Assembly: GCA_900547285.1 (NCBI GenBank)
Contig: URGF01000093.1
Location: 1 to 7,243 of the forward strand
Length of the DNA: 7,243 nucleotides
Direction: 5' to 3'
Source of the DNA: an uncultured Collinsella sp.
GTDB taxonomy: Bacteria; Actinomycetota; Coriobacteriia; Coriobacteriales; Coriobacteriaceae
In this document: positions 1 to 5,640 of the stretch, piece by piece
How positions within the stretch are numbered: position 1 is the first letter of the stretch
How the letters are laid out: each line of letters opens with the position of its first letter
Made by a program: the position numbers and the translations under genes
The notes under the pieces: generated by a model
Told to the model about the DNA's origin: nothing
The model's input: the letters and a program-made list of their open reading frames with translations, nothing else
The model's database searches: none

Positions 1-903
1 GCCATAGGTGGTGTTGGCCGGAGCGCCAAAGAGCGAAGCCAGGATCGTGGCAAGGCCGTCGCCGAGCAGCGTGCGATGCAGACCGGGATCGGCGATGTAG
101 TTACGCTCGCAAGTGGAGCCGATAGCCGAGATATCACCGATATGCTCGATCATGGTCGCAAATGCCAGCGGCATAATGGTGATGATGGCCGTCGTGGCAA
201 GACCGCTATCGAACTGCGGCCCAAAGAGTGCAAACACGGTGTTATCCCACACGACGGGCAAGCCAACCCAGGGAGCGGCTGCGACGCCCGAGAAATCAAC
301 CTCGCCGAGCGCAGTCGCAACGGCATAGCTCACCACAACGCCCAGCAGAATCGGCACGATCTTGACCATGCCACGGCCCCAGATGTTGCAGATGATGATC
401 ACCGCCACAGCGACAACGGCAACAAGCCAATTGGTCTGGCAGTTGGCGATGGCAGAGCTTGCCAAGATCAGGCCGATGGAAATGACGATGGGGCCAGTCA
501 CTACCGGCGGGAAGAAGCGCATAACGCGCTTGGCACCAAACGCGCGAAACAGGGCCGCCAGCACCGGATAGAGCAGGCCGGCACAGGCTACACCTAGGCA
601 GGCGTAGGGCAAAAGCTCGGCCTCGCCGTTGGGCGCGATTGCGGCATAACCGGCAATAAAGGCAAACGAAGATCCCAAAAACGCTGGCACCTTGCCGCGC
701 GATAGGAAGTGAAAGAGCAGCGTGCCCAGGCCGGCAAACAAAAGGGTCGCCGAAACCGAAAGGCCGGTGAGCACAGGCACCAACACCGTGGCGCCGAACA
801 TGGCAAACAGGTGCTGCAGGCCGAGCAAGAACATGCGCGGGCGACCGAGCGATGACGCATCGTAGATGGCATCGGCGACGGCGGGCGTCGAGGATTGGGA
901 CAT
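1..903 (-). CDS. uraA: UraA/PyrP-type uracil permease (NCS2 family), C-terminus cut by window edge
   Basis: Integral membrane symporter that takes up uracil with protons (known role of the family). The frame is open from the ATG at 901-903 to the window edge, giving 301 residues of a protein that is usually about 420-430 long, so about 30% is missing beyond the edge. Family marks seen: the TM1 stretch GLQHLFAMFGATVLVPVLTG, a TM3 element LGSSFAFI, RFFPPVVTGPIV near residue 160, IEHIGD at 252-257, and DPGLHRTLLGDGLAT leading into GAPANTTYG at the edge. The second conserved Glu (in the usual NTTYGEN) lies just outside. The residue matching UraA His245 appears to be Asp257. The start is supported by AAAGGA (complement of 909-914) six bases upstream. 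It lies 122 bp downstream of the MetE-like gene on the same strand; co-transcription is possible but a separate promoter candidate exists. Confidence 0.95.
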   Translation of the reverse strand, partial: MSQSSTPAVADAIYDASSLGRPRMFLLGLQHLFAMFGATVLVPVLTGLSVSATLLFAGLGTLLFHFLSRGKVPAFLGSSFAFIAGYAAIAPNGEAELLPYACLGVACAGLLYPVLAALFRAFGAKRVMRFFPPVVTGPIVISIGLILASSAIANCQTNWLVAVVAVAVIIICNIWGRGMVKIVPILLGVVVSYAVATALGEVDFSGVAAAPWVGLPVVWDNTVFALFGPQFDSGLATTAIITIMPLAFATMIEHIGDISAIGSTCERNYIADPGLHRTLLGDGLATILASLFGAPANTTYG

Positions 904-966
904 GGATGTCCTTTCATAATGGAAGGGCGCCCGGGCATATCGGATTACCTGCCCGAACGATACGAT

Positions 967-1002
967 CCGAACCATTGTACGCGATGCATGCCGCTCCGAC
1001 CA
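967..1002 (-). promoter_or_regulatory. Candidate promoter for uraA
   Basis: In the gap between the MetE-like gene and uraA, the minus strand reads GTACAAT, giving a TACAAT -10 box (complement of 974-979, 5 of 6 to consensus). The hexamer 17 bp upstream (TGGTCG, complement of 997-1002) is a poor -35. The leader would be about 60 nt and contains a small hairpin, CGGGCA (932-937) with TGCCCG (950-955). No PyrR site or riboswitch was recognised. The same GTACAAT string precedes the HAD gene. Inferred from sequence only. Confidence 0.3.
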
Positions 1003-1025
1003 CGACGCCCCTGCGAACGGCAGCA

Positions 1026-2159
1026 CTACTTCCAGACGCGCTCGGCGATGCGTTTGACCAGGGCGATCTTTGCCCACTGCTCGTCCTCGGTCAGCTTGTT
1101 GCCAATCTCGCAGCTGGCAAAGCCGCACTGGGGAGACAGATACAGGTTCTCGAGCGGCACATACTGGGCAGCCTCGCGGATGCGCTCAACGATAACGTCC
1201 TCGTCCTCGAGCTCTGCGGCCTTGGTGGTCACCAAGCCCAGCACGACCTTCTTGCCGGGTGCAACGTAGCTGAGCGGCTCAAAGCCGCCGGCGCGCGGCG
1301 TGTCGAACTCCAGGTAAAATGCGTCGACATCCTCGTTTGCAAACAGATACGGAGCGATAGGGTCGTAGCCGCCCTCGAAAGCATAGGTGGAGTGGTAGTT
1401 GCCGCGGCATACGTGCGTGTTGATGACCAAATCGTCGGGCTTGCCCGCGATGGCGGCATTGTTGAGCGCCACGCCCAGCTCGCTCACCTTTTGCAGATCG
1501 ACCGGGCTCATACCGGTCTTAGCCACAAAGTCGGTATCGCAGTAAATGCCCCAGGTGCAGTCGTCAAACTGGATATTGCGGCAACCGGCAGCGTACAGGT
1601 CGGCGATCACCGTGCGATAAGCGGCTGCAATTGCGTCGGCAAGTTCCTCATCGGTCTTATAGACAGCGCGCAGGCTCTCCTGCTGGCCATCGCAGCGGTC
1701 GAGCGTAACCTCCGAGAACGTCTGGATCGGCGCCGGAATGGTCTGGCGCGCAACCTGGCCCTCGCCCTCAAGCACCTTGACAAACTTAAAGTGCTCGACG
1801 AAGGGGTGGTTCTCGCCGCTGATGGGGCCGGTCACCACGGCGGTGTCAGCCGTGGTCTCCTCGTCGTGGAACATATAGCCCGTACGCGAGGTGCGGCGTT
1901 CAATGCCGTTGAGCCCCCACATAAAGTCGAGGTGCCAGTAACTGCGACGAAACTCGCCATCGGTAATCACCTGCAGGCCAGCGGCCTTTTGCTTGTCCAC
2001 CAGGTCGCGAATAGCCTCATCCTCGACGGCCTTAAGCCCCTCGGCATCAAGCGTGCCTGCCGCATAGGCAGCGCGGGCATCCTTTACGGCCTGCGGACGA
2101 AGAAAGCTGCCGACGATATCAGCGCGAAACGGCGCGTTCGGTTGAATTGAAGTGCTCAT
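1026..2159 (-). CDS. Stand-alone MetE-core protein (cobalamin-independent methionine synthase-like, YxjG/YxjH type)
   Basis: A 377-residue protein equal to the C-terminal catalytic barrel of MetE without its N-terminal folate-binding half, matching the length of Bacillus YxjG/YxjH. It probably transfers a methyl group to a thiol such as homocysteine in the cytoplasm; the methyl donor cannot be read from sequence. The zinc set known from MetE is complete: His249 and Cys251 (THVCRGN), Glu284 (FYLEFDTPRAG) and Cys345 (SPQCGF), with Glu-to-Cys spacing of 61 as in E. coli MetE. DGEFRRSYW near residue 68 fits the family. ATG at 2157-2159 is chosen because AAAGGGAG (complement of 2166-2173) lies six bases upstream. 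An in-frame ATG at 2175-2177 sits upstream of that site and would lack one. The gene lies downstream of a LysR regulator on the same strand, separated by a palindromic operator. No SAM riboswitch or obvious terminator was seen. Confidence 0.88.
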   Translation of the reverse strand: MSTSIQPNAPFRADIVGSFLRPQAVKDARAAYAAGTLDAEGLKAVEDEAIRDLVDKQKAAGLQVITDGEFRRSYWHLDFMWGLNGIERRTSRTGYMFHDEETTADTAVVTGPISGENHPFVEHFKFVKVLEGEGQVARQTIPAPIQTFSEVTLDRCDGQQESLRAVYKTDEELADAIAAAYRTVIADLYAAGCRNIQFDDCTWGIYCDTDFVAKTGMSPVDLQKVSELGVALNNAAIAGKPDDLVINTHVCRGNYHSTYAFEGGYDPIAPYLFANEDVDAFYLEFDTPRAGGFEPLSYVAPGKKVVLGLVTTKAAELEDEDVIVERIREAAQYVPLENLYLSPQCGFASCEIGNKLTEDEQWAKIALVKRIAERVWK

Positions 2160-2191
2160 AGATATCTCCCTTTGCATTGGTTGCTTTACTG

Positions 2192-2240
2192 GGACAGAGT
2201 ATGAACGCTCATATAGCCATCGTAAAATATACGTTTATAA
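2192..2240 (-). promoter_or_regulatory. Candidate promoter region of the MetE-like gene
   Basis: AT-rich patch in otherwise GC-rich DNA. The best minus-strand pair by eye is TTTACG (complement of 2221-2226), 16 bp, CATACT (complement of 2199-2204), each 4 of 6 to consensus, with an expected start near 2192. A 4-7-4 inverted repeat TAAA-N7-TTTA (2223-2237) overlaps the -35. A perfect TATGA-ACGC-TCATA repeat (2200-2213) overlaps the -10. Other -10-like strings (TATATT, TATATG) are present, so the exact promoter is uncertain. Confidence 0.35.
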
Positions 2241-2245
2241 CAGTT

Positions 2246-2268
2246 TGATATAGATGCTTCCTATATCA
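2246..2268. promoter_or_regulatory. Perfect palindromic operator, LysR T-N11-A type
   Basis: TGATATAG (2246-2253), 7-bp spacer, CTATATCA (2261-2268): a perfect 8-bp inverted repeat. Its inner part reads TAG-N7-CTA, which satisfies the T-N11-A rule for LysR-type binding sites. Its centre at 2257 would be about -65 relative to the inferred start of the MetE-like gene, the classic position of a LysR recognition site. The upstream neighbour gene encodes a LysR-type protein, the obvious candidate ligand. The regulator assignment is inference. Confidence 0.6.
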
Positions 2269-2314
2269 GTTGGGACTGCCATGAAGAGATTTGACCTGTA
2301 CAGGACGCAGCAGT

Positions 2315-3211
2315 CTAGATATGCTGACGGATCGCGTCGATATAGGCTTGACCGTAGCGCGTAAGCGTCGTGTTCTTGCGCGTGATGATGCCGATCTCCA
2401 TGTACTCATCCACATCGAGCGGAATCGAGATAATGCCGGGGCCGTTGAGTTCGTGGCTAATCACGCCCGAGCACACCGTGTAGCCGTTGAGGCCCATGGC
2501 CAGGTTGAACAGCGTCGCACGGTCGCGCACGCGGATATTCTTGCGGCGCTCAAACGTCGAGGTCAGCTCCTCGGAATAGTAAAACGAGTTGTAACTGCCC
2601 TGCTCGTAGGACAGGAACGGATAATCTTCCAAGTCCTCGAGCGTCACGCTGGAGCGGGCCGCCAGCGGATGATCGGCGCAGACGAAGACATGCGGCGTGG
2701 CGCAGAAGAGCCCTTCGAACACGAGCTCGTTGGCCACCAGCATGCGCTCGATGACCTCGCGGTTGTGCTCGGACAGGTACAAGATGCCCAGCTCGCTTTT
2801 CATATGCGCGACGTCCTCGATAATCTCGTGAGTCTGCTCCTCGCGCAGGGTAAAGTCGTAGCGCGCGGCATCGAACTCACGGATCACATCGACAAACGCG
2901 TTAACGGCAAAGGAATAATGCTGGCAACTCACGCTAAAGTGCGGCACCTGCTCGGACTCGCCCTTGTACTTGCCTTCGAGCAGATCCGCCTGGTCGAGCA
3001 CCTGACGCGCGTAGCCCAAGAAGGTCTCGCCCTCCTCGGACACAATGACACCCTTGTTGGTGCGCTCAAAGATGTGCACACCCATCTCGTTTTCGAGATC
3101 GCGGATCGACGCGGTAATCGAAGGCTGCGACACAAAGAGCCGGCGCGAGGCCTCGGTGATGCTGCCGCATTCGGAAACTTTGACGACATATCTGAGCTGC
3201 TGAAGCTTCAT
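2315..3211 (-). CDS. LysR-type transcriptional regulator
   Basis: A 298-residue DNA-binding regulator of the usual LysR length (about 300). The N-terminal winged helix-turn-helix is clear: MKLQQLRYVVKV at 1-12, then GSITEASRRLFVSQPSITASI at about 16-36 and ERTNKGVIVSEEGETF at about 49-64. A linker helix follows (to about residue 85), then a two-lobed effector domain. The effector is unknown. ATG at 3209-3211 is preferred over an in-frame start at 3418 because the LysR fold begins exactly there and GGGAGG (complement of 3217-3222) is five bases upstream. The longer version would run antisense-like through the HAD gene. The HAD stop codon touches this ribosome site and only 10 nt separate the two genes, so they are almost certainly one transcript. 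Downstream on the same strand are the palindromic operator and the MetE-like gene, its likely target. Confidence 0.93.
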   Translation of the reverse strand: MKLQQLRYVVKVSECGSITEASRRLFVSQPSITASIRDLENEMGVHIFERTNKGVIVSEEGETFLGYARQVLDQADLLEGKYKGESEQVPHFSVSCQHYSFAVNAFVDVIREFDAARYDFTLREEQTHEIIEDVAHMKSELGILYLSEHNREVIERMLVANELVFEGLFCATPHVFVCADHPLAARSSVTLEDLEDYPFLSYEQGSYNSFYYSEELTSTFERRKNIRVRDRATLFNLAMGLNGYTVCSGVISHELNGPGIISIPLDVDEYMEIGIITRKNTTLTRYGQAYIDAIRQHI

Positions 3212-3216
3212 GATGG

Positions 3217-3222
3217 CCTCCC
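3217..3222 (-). promoter_or_regulatory. Ribosome binding site of the LysR gene abutting the HAD stop codon
   Basis: On the minus strand the HAD stop TAG (3224-3222) shares its last G with the GGGAGG ribosome site, which is followed five bases later by ATG of the LysR gene. Ribosomes finishing the HAD gene end on the next start signal, which suggests translational coupling. Confidence 0.75.
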
Positions 3223-4130
3223 TAGACGTCCGCGATACCCGAACCCGCCGCATCTGCCTGACGCATAAACGACGGCATCTCCCCCGTCGCGGCGCAGGCG
3301 GCAATCTGATGCAGAGCCCCGGCAACCGCATCGTCTGCCGCAGCGCCGATATGCCAGCGCGCAGCAACCGTGACGGCCTCGTTGGCATTGGCGACCGCAA
3401 CGGAGTTGGGGACGGCACCGATCATGGGCAGGTCGTTATCGGAATCGCCAAATACGGCCACCTCGTCGGACGTCAGGTCCAAAGCGCGCGCCAGCTCCAG
3501 CGCGGCGCAACCCTTGTCCCAACCTGCTGGAAGAATGTCGAACAGGCGCACACGATTGTTGGGAAACACGAGCGAGAGTTCCGGCACCTCAGCGGCAACG
3601 CGCTCGCGTAGCTCCGCGAGCTCCTCACGCGAACGAGCACTCCAGATATTCGCCTTGAACACCGACGCGTCATCGACGACAGGACGGCACGGGGCCTCTT
3701 CGCCCTTGAGCCATGCGTTGCCGCCCGACTCCATGGCGCGGCGCACGCGCTCGGGGTCGCTCGTCACACAATAGGCATCGTTGCCCCAAAAGTCATCACC
3801 CAGGCCGTAGACCTTCAGATACGTATCGTCGGTCTCTTGCTCCAAGTAGTCAGCCAAGCGCATAAGGGCGGCGTTGTCGGTCGCATGCGAGGCTACCACC
3901 TCGCCGTCCACAAACATGACCTGGCCGTTGCAGAACGCGCCGGTCGAGAAGCACTCGGCGCGATTGCGGAACATCCAGCCCATCGCGGAGGGCTGGCGAC
4001 CCGAAACCGGGCCAAAGTGCAGACCCGCCGCCTGCATGGCATGAATGCCCTCGATGGCGTAGTCGCTGGCGCCGTCATGCCCGGCTGGAATCAGCGTATC
4101 GTCCATATCGGTCAGCACAAGTTTAATCAT
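3222..4130 (-). CDS. Cof-type HAD-superfamily (class IIB) hydrolase
   Basis: A 302-residue cytoplasmic phosphatase-like protein. HAD motifs seen in order: motif I TDMDDTL with nucleophile Asp8 and acid/base Asp10, motif II VSGR with Ser43, motif III Lys206 in DKG, and motif IV GDSDND with Asp229 and Asp233. The large cap between motifs II and III is the class IIB (Cof) arrangement. Family members hydrolyse sugar phosphates, flavin or pyridoxal phosphates, and E. coli Cof acts on HMP-PP. The substrate here cannot be read. The start ATG at 4128-4130 has AGGGGG four bases upstream. It is the first gene of a minus-strand unit with the LysR regulator 10 nt downstream, and it is divergent from the TPP-controlled thi operon. 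It is not itself under the riboswitch, so a thiamine role is only a possibility. The C-terminal 25 residues look low in structure. Confidence 0.9.
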   Translation of the reverse strand: MIKLVLTDMDDTLIPAGHDGASDYAIEGIHAMQAAGLHFGPVSGRQPSAMGWMFRNRAECFSTGAFCNGQVMFVDGEVVASHATDNAALMRLADYLEQETDDTYLKVYGLGDDFWGNDAYCVTSDPERVRRAMESGGNAWLKGEEAPCRPVVDDASVFKANIWSARSREELAELRERVAAEVPELSLVFPNNRVRLFDILPAGWDKGCAALELARALDLTSDEVAVFGDSDNDLPMIGAVPNSVAVANANEAVTVAARWHIGAAADDAVAGALHQIAACAATGEMPSFMRQADAAGSGIADV

Positions 4131-4161
4131 AAGGCCCCCTCGGTCATTCTTAATCCCGTCT

Positions 4162-4189
4162 ATTGTACCGACCTGCCAAAAAGAGACAG
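4162..4189 (-). promoter_or_regulatory. Candidate promoter for the HAD-LysR unit
   Basis: The minus strand carries TACAAT (complement of 4162-4167), 5 of 6 to the -10 consensus. The best -35 at 16 bp is CTGTCT (complement of 4184-4189, 3 of 6), which falls inside the left arm of the inverted repeat. The leader would be about 25 nt. The -10 is convincing, the -35 weak. Confidence 0.35.
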
Positions 4190-4272
4190 GTTTATATTGG
4201 CAGGTTTTATCTGGGAAAACGCAAAGCCCCAGTTGTTACCTGCCAAAATAAACCTGTCCCTTTTTGGCAGGT
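4171..4272. repeat. Compound inverted repeat (35-bp arms, 32-bp centre), REP/BIME- or MITE-like
   Basis: The left arm (4171-4205) and right arm (4238-4272) are reverse complements at 33 of 35 positions. Each arm also begins with ACCTGCCAA and ends with TTGGCAGGT, a 9-bp terminal palindrome, so the 9-mer occurs four times in alternating orientation. The 32-bp centre contains CTGGG (4211-4215) facing CCCAG (4228-4232). The DNA could form one long hairpin or two short ones. No target-site duplication was seen at the flanks and no transposase is nearby. The AT-rich, GACAGGTTTAT-bearing arms differ in composition from the surroundings, which suggests a mobile or dispersed element. That class is inferred; the repeat itself is read directly. 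Confidence 0.85.
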
Positions 4273-4282
4273 GCGCTAGTAT
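4254..4282 (+). promoter_or_regulatory. Candidate promoter for the thi operon
   Basis: TAGTAT (4277-4282) can serve as -10, with CTGTCC (4254-4259, 3 of 6) 17 bp upstream as a weak -35 inside the right arm of the inverted repeat. The implied start near 4289 lies just before the aptamer, as a riboswitch requires. The placement is reasonable but the hexamers are poor matches. Confidence 0.35.
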
Positions 4283-4297
4283 AGGGAACAACAGATT

Positions 4298-4392
4298 CGA
4301 TGCGGGAGTGCCGGCGGTGCAAACCACAAGGCTGAGAGGGCATGGGGCCCAATCCTTTGAACCTGTCAGTTAATGCTGGCGTAGGGAGCATG
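4298..4392 (+). promoter_or_regulatory. TPP riboswitch aptamer (THI element)
   Basis: RNA sensor for thiamine pyrophosphate. Conserved blocks in the right order: closing stem P1 with ATGC (4300-4303) against GCAT (4388-4391), the pyrimidine-sensing CTGAGA (4332-4337), a short variable helix with GGGC/GCCC (4338-4350), CCTTTGAACCTG (4354-4365), and TTAATGCTGGCGTAGGGAGC (4370-4389), the diphosphate-sensing side. It lies upstream of thiM and thiE, the expected targets, and is followed directly by a terminator, so TPP binding should stop transcription. The alternative antiterminator pairing could not be settled by eye. Confidence 0.95.
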
Positions 4393-4403
4393 CCGCCTTT
4401 ACA

Positions 4404-4433
4404 GGGGCGCTGTCTATGCACAGCGCCCCTTTT
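4404..4433 (+). terminator. Intrinsic terminator, expression platform of the TPP riboswitch
   Basis: A perfect 10-bp stem GGGGCGCTGT (4404-4413) and ACAGCGCCCC (4420-4429) with loop CTATGC, followed by TTTT (4430-4433). It lies 12 nt after the aptamer and 22 nt before the start of thiM, so it can only make sense as conditional attenuation of the thi operon. Confidence 0.92.
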
Positions 4434-4440
4434 CTATGCC

Positions 4441-4447
4441 AAGGAGG
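4441..4447 (+). promoter_or_regulatory. Ribosome binding site deciding the GTG start of thiM
   Basis: AAGGAGG is followed after eight bases by GTG (4456-4458). The nearer ATG at 4449-4451 is out of frame and only one base from the ribosome site, and upstream in-frame starts are inside the riboswitch. GTG is therefore the start. Confidence 0.85.
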
Positions 4448-4455
4448 CATGTGCA

Positions 4456-5295
4456 GTGATCGATTCGAAACAGCTCAAGCAAAACGTGGTCAAGGCCGTG
4501 GAGGAGATTCGTGCCAACAATCCGATGGCGGGCTCCATCACCAACACGGTGACGATTGACTTTGTCGCCAACGCGCAGCTCGCCGTGGGCGGATCGGCCG
4601 CCATGGTCTATCTGCCCGACGAGGGCGAGGCGCTCGTTGCCGGCGGCGGCGCCATCTATCTGAACATGGGCACACTCTTCCCCATCTACGAGCAGACGAT
4701 TCCCCGCGCGGCCAAGGCGGCACACGACGCCGGCAAGCCCTGGGTGCTCGATCCGGTTGGCCTGGGCATCGGTAGCCTGCGCACCCAGTTGGTAAACGAA
4801 CTCAAGCAGTACAAGCCCGCCATCGTGCGCGGCAACGCCTCCGAGATCATCGCGCTCGCCGGCCTGTGGGGTCTTGAGGGCGAGGCGGCCGATCTGAGCC
4901 GCGTGCGCGGTGTCGATACCACCGACACGGTAGACGCTGCCCGCGATGCCGCCGTGGCGCTCGCCCGCTACACCGGCGGCGCCGTTGTGGTCTCGGGCGA
5001 AGTCGACCTGATTACCGACGGCACGACCGTGGCCAAGTCCCACGGCGGCAGCCCGCTCATGTCCAAAATCACCGGCTGCGGTTGCTCGCAGGGCGGCGTG
5101 CTGGCCGTGTATGTCTGCGCCGCCGACCCGTTTACGGCGGCCATCTGCGGCACCGCCGCCTACAACGTTGCCGGCACGCGTGCCGCCGCCGTTGCCGATG
5201 CCCCGGCAAGCTTTAAGGTCGCCTTTATCGACGAGCTCTACCGCGCGACCGCCCAGGACATTGCCGATAACCAACTCGAGCTCGAGGAGGCATAA
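4456..5295 (+). CDS. thiM: Hydroxyethylthiazole kinase
   Basis: ATP-dependent phosphorylation of 4-methyl-5-(2-hydroxyethyl)thiazole, the thiazole salvage step of thiamine synthesis; cytoplasmic ribokinase-like enzyme. It has 279 residues against about 262-272 in the family. Recognised blocks: NTVTIDFVANAQLAVGGSAAMV near 29-50, LDPVG at 98-102, VRGNASEI at 124-131, RGVDTTD near 155, VVSGEVDLITDG near 178-189, and GCGCSQGG with the expected catalytic Cys210 (GxGC, aligned with GTGC of E. coli ThiM). The GTG start is fixed by the AAGGAGG site, and transcription is gated by the TPP riboswitch just upstream. The stop lies 3 nt before the ATG of the next gene, so the operon is tight. An insertion around residues 135-150 (GLWGLEGEAADLS) is longer than in E. 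coli. The assignment is secure. Confidence 0.96.
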   Translation: MIDSKQLKQNVVKAVEEIRANNPMAGSITNTVTIDFVANAQLAVGGSAAMVYLPDEGEALVAGGGAIYLNMGTLFPIYEQTIPRAAKAAHDAGKPWVLDPVGLGIGSLRTQLVNELKQYKPAIVRGNASEIIALAGLWGLEGEAADLSRVRGVDTTDTVDAARDAAVALARYTGGAVVVSGEVDLITDGTTVAKSHGGSPLMSKITGCGCSQGGVLAVYVCAADPFTAAICGTAAYNVAGTRAAAVADAPASFKVAFIDELYRATAQDIADNQLELEEA

Positions 5296-5298
5296 GGC

Positions 5299-5640
5299 AT
5301 GTCCGAGCCCGCAACCAATGCCGGTATGAACACGCTCGTCGCCGTAGCCATCGCCCCGTGCGGCACCGGCGACGAGCTGTCCGCCGAGGTCGCCGAGGTC
5401 GTACGCGTCATTCGCGAGAGCGGCCTTCCCAACCGCACCACCTCGATGTTCACCGAGATCGAGGGTGACTGGGACGAAGTCATGCAGGTCGTGCGCGACG
5501 CAACCTTTGTGTTGGCGAGCAAGGGCATCCGCACCGAAGTCGTGCTCAAGGCCGATATTCGACCCGGATTTACCGACACCATGACTGGCAAGCTCGAGCG
5601 CATGGAAGCGCAGATCAAAAAGCAGGAGGAAGCACAGTGA
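5299..5640 (+). CDS. Thiamine-binding protein, MTH1187/YqgV family (DUF77)
   Basis: A 113-residue cytoplasmic ferredoxin-like-fold protein of the family PF01910, whose members (MTH1187, YqgV, and the related YkoF) bind thiamine or its pyrimidine part; no enzymatic activity is known to me. Evidence: the core VAVAIAPCGTGDELSAEV at about 13-30, VVRVIRESGL, the loop TSMFTEIEGDWDEVM near 48-62, and the ending TMTGKLERMEAQIKK. The TEIEGDWDEV block is the strongest family mark. The ATG at 5299 has AGGAGG (5285-5290) eight bases upstream, within the end of thiM. A second in-frame ATG at 5326 has no ribosome site, although the conserved core starts near there. It is placed between thiM and thiE with a 4-bp overlap into thiE, so it shares the TPP control. 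Likely role: holding or delivering a thiamine-related ligand, which is inferred from context. Confidence 0.87.
   Translation: MSEPATNAGMNTLVAVAIAPCGTGDELSAEVAEVVRVIRESGLPNRTTSMFTEIEGDWDEVMQVVRDATFVLASKGIRTEVVLKADIRPGFTDTMTGKLERMEAQIKKQEEAQ

Larger units (their letters stand above)
4131..4455. other. Divergent control region between the HAD gene and thiM
   Basis: These 325 bp hold no gene. From left to right: the HAD ribosome site and leader, a possible minus-strand -10 TACAAT (complement of 4162-4167), the compound inverted repeat at 4171-4272, a possible plus-strand -10 TAGTAT (4277-4282), the TPP aptamer, the intrinsic terminator and the thiM ribosome site. An ATG at 4342 is in frame with thiM but lies inside the aptamer and is not a start. 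Confidence 0.8.

Noticed and set aside
1011..1025. CTGC-GAACG-GCAG hairpin after the MetE-like stop
   Set aside because: The 4-bp stem is too short to stand out from chance and lacks a T-run.
852..2150. 432-codon open frame on the plus strand
   Set aside because: Lies antisense to the MetE-like gene, which has a complete set of family motifs and a good ribosome site; the plus-strand protein resembles nothing and is a GC-rich shadow.
2295..2304. Palindrome CCTGTACAGG just after the LysR stop, considered as a terminator
   Set aside because: A 10-bp palindrome leaves no room for a stable loop and no T-run follows on the minus strand.
2291..3268. 325-codon open frame on the plus strand
   Set aside because: Antisense to the well-supported LysR gene; no ribosome site or recognisable domain.
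3212..3418. Possible 69-residue N-terminal extension of the LysR protein
   Set aside because: The extension is arginine/proline-rich and overlaps the HAD coding sequence; the LysR fold begins at the ATG of 3209-3211, which has its own ribosome site.
4342..4455. Upstream in-frame start for thiM at 4342
   Set aside because: It lies inside the TPP aptamer and the frame would run through the terminator hairpin; the GTG at 4456 has the proper ribosome site.
4414..5274. 286-codon open frame on the minus strand
   Set aside because: Antisense to thiM and starting beside the riboswitch terminator; glycine/alanine-rich shadow translation.
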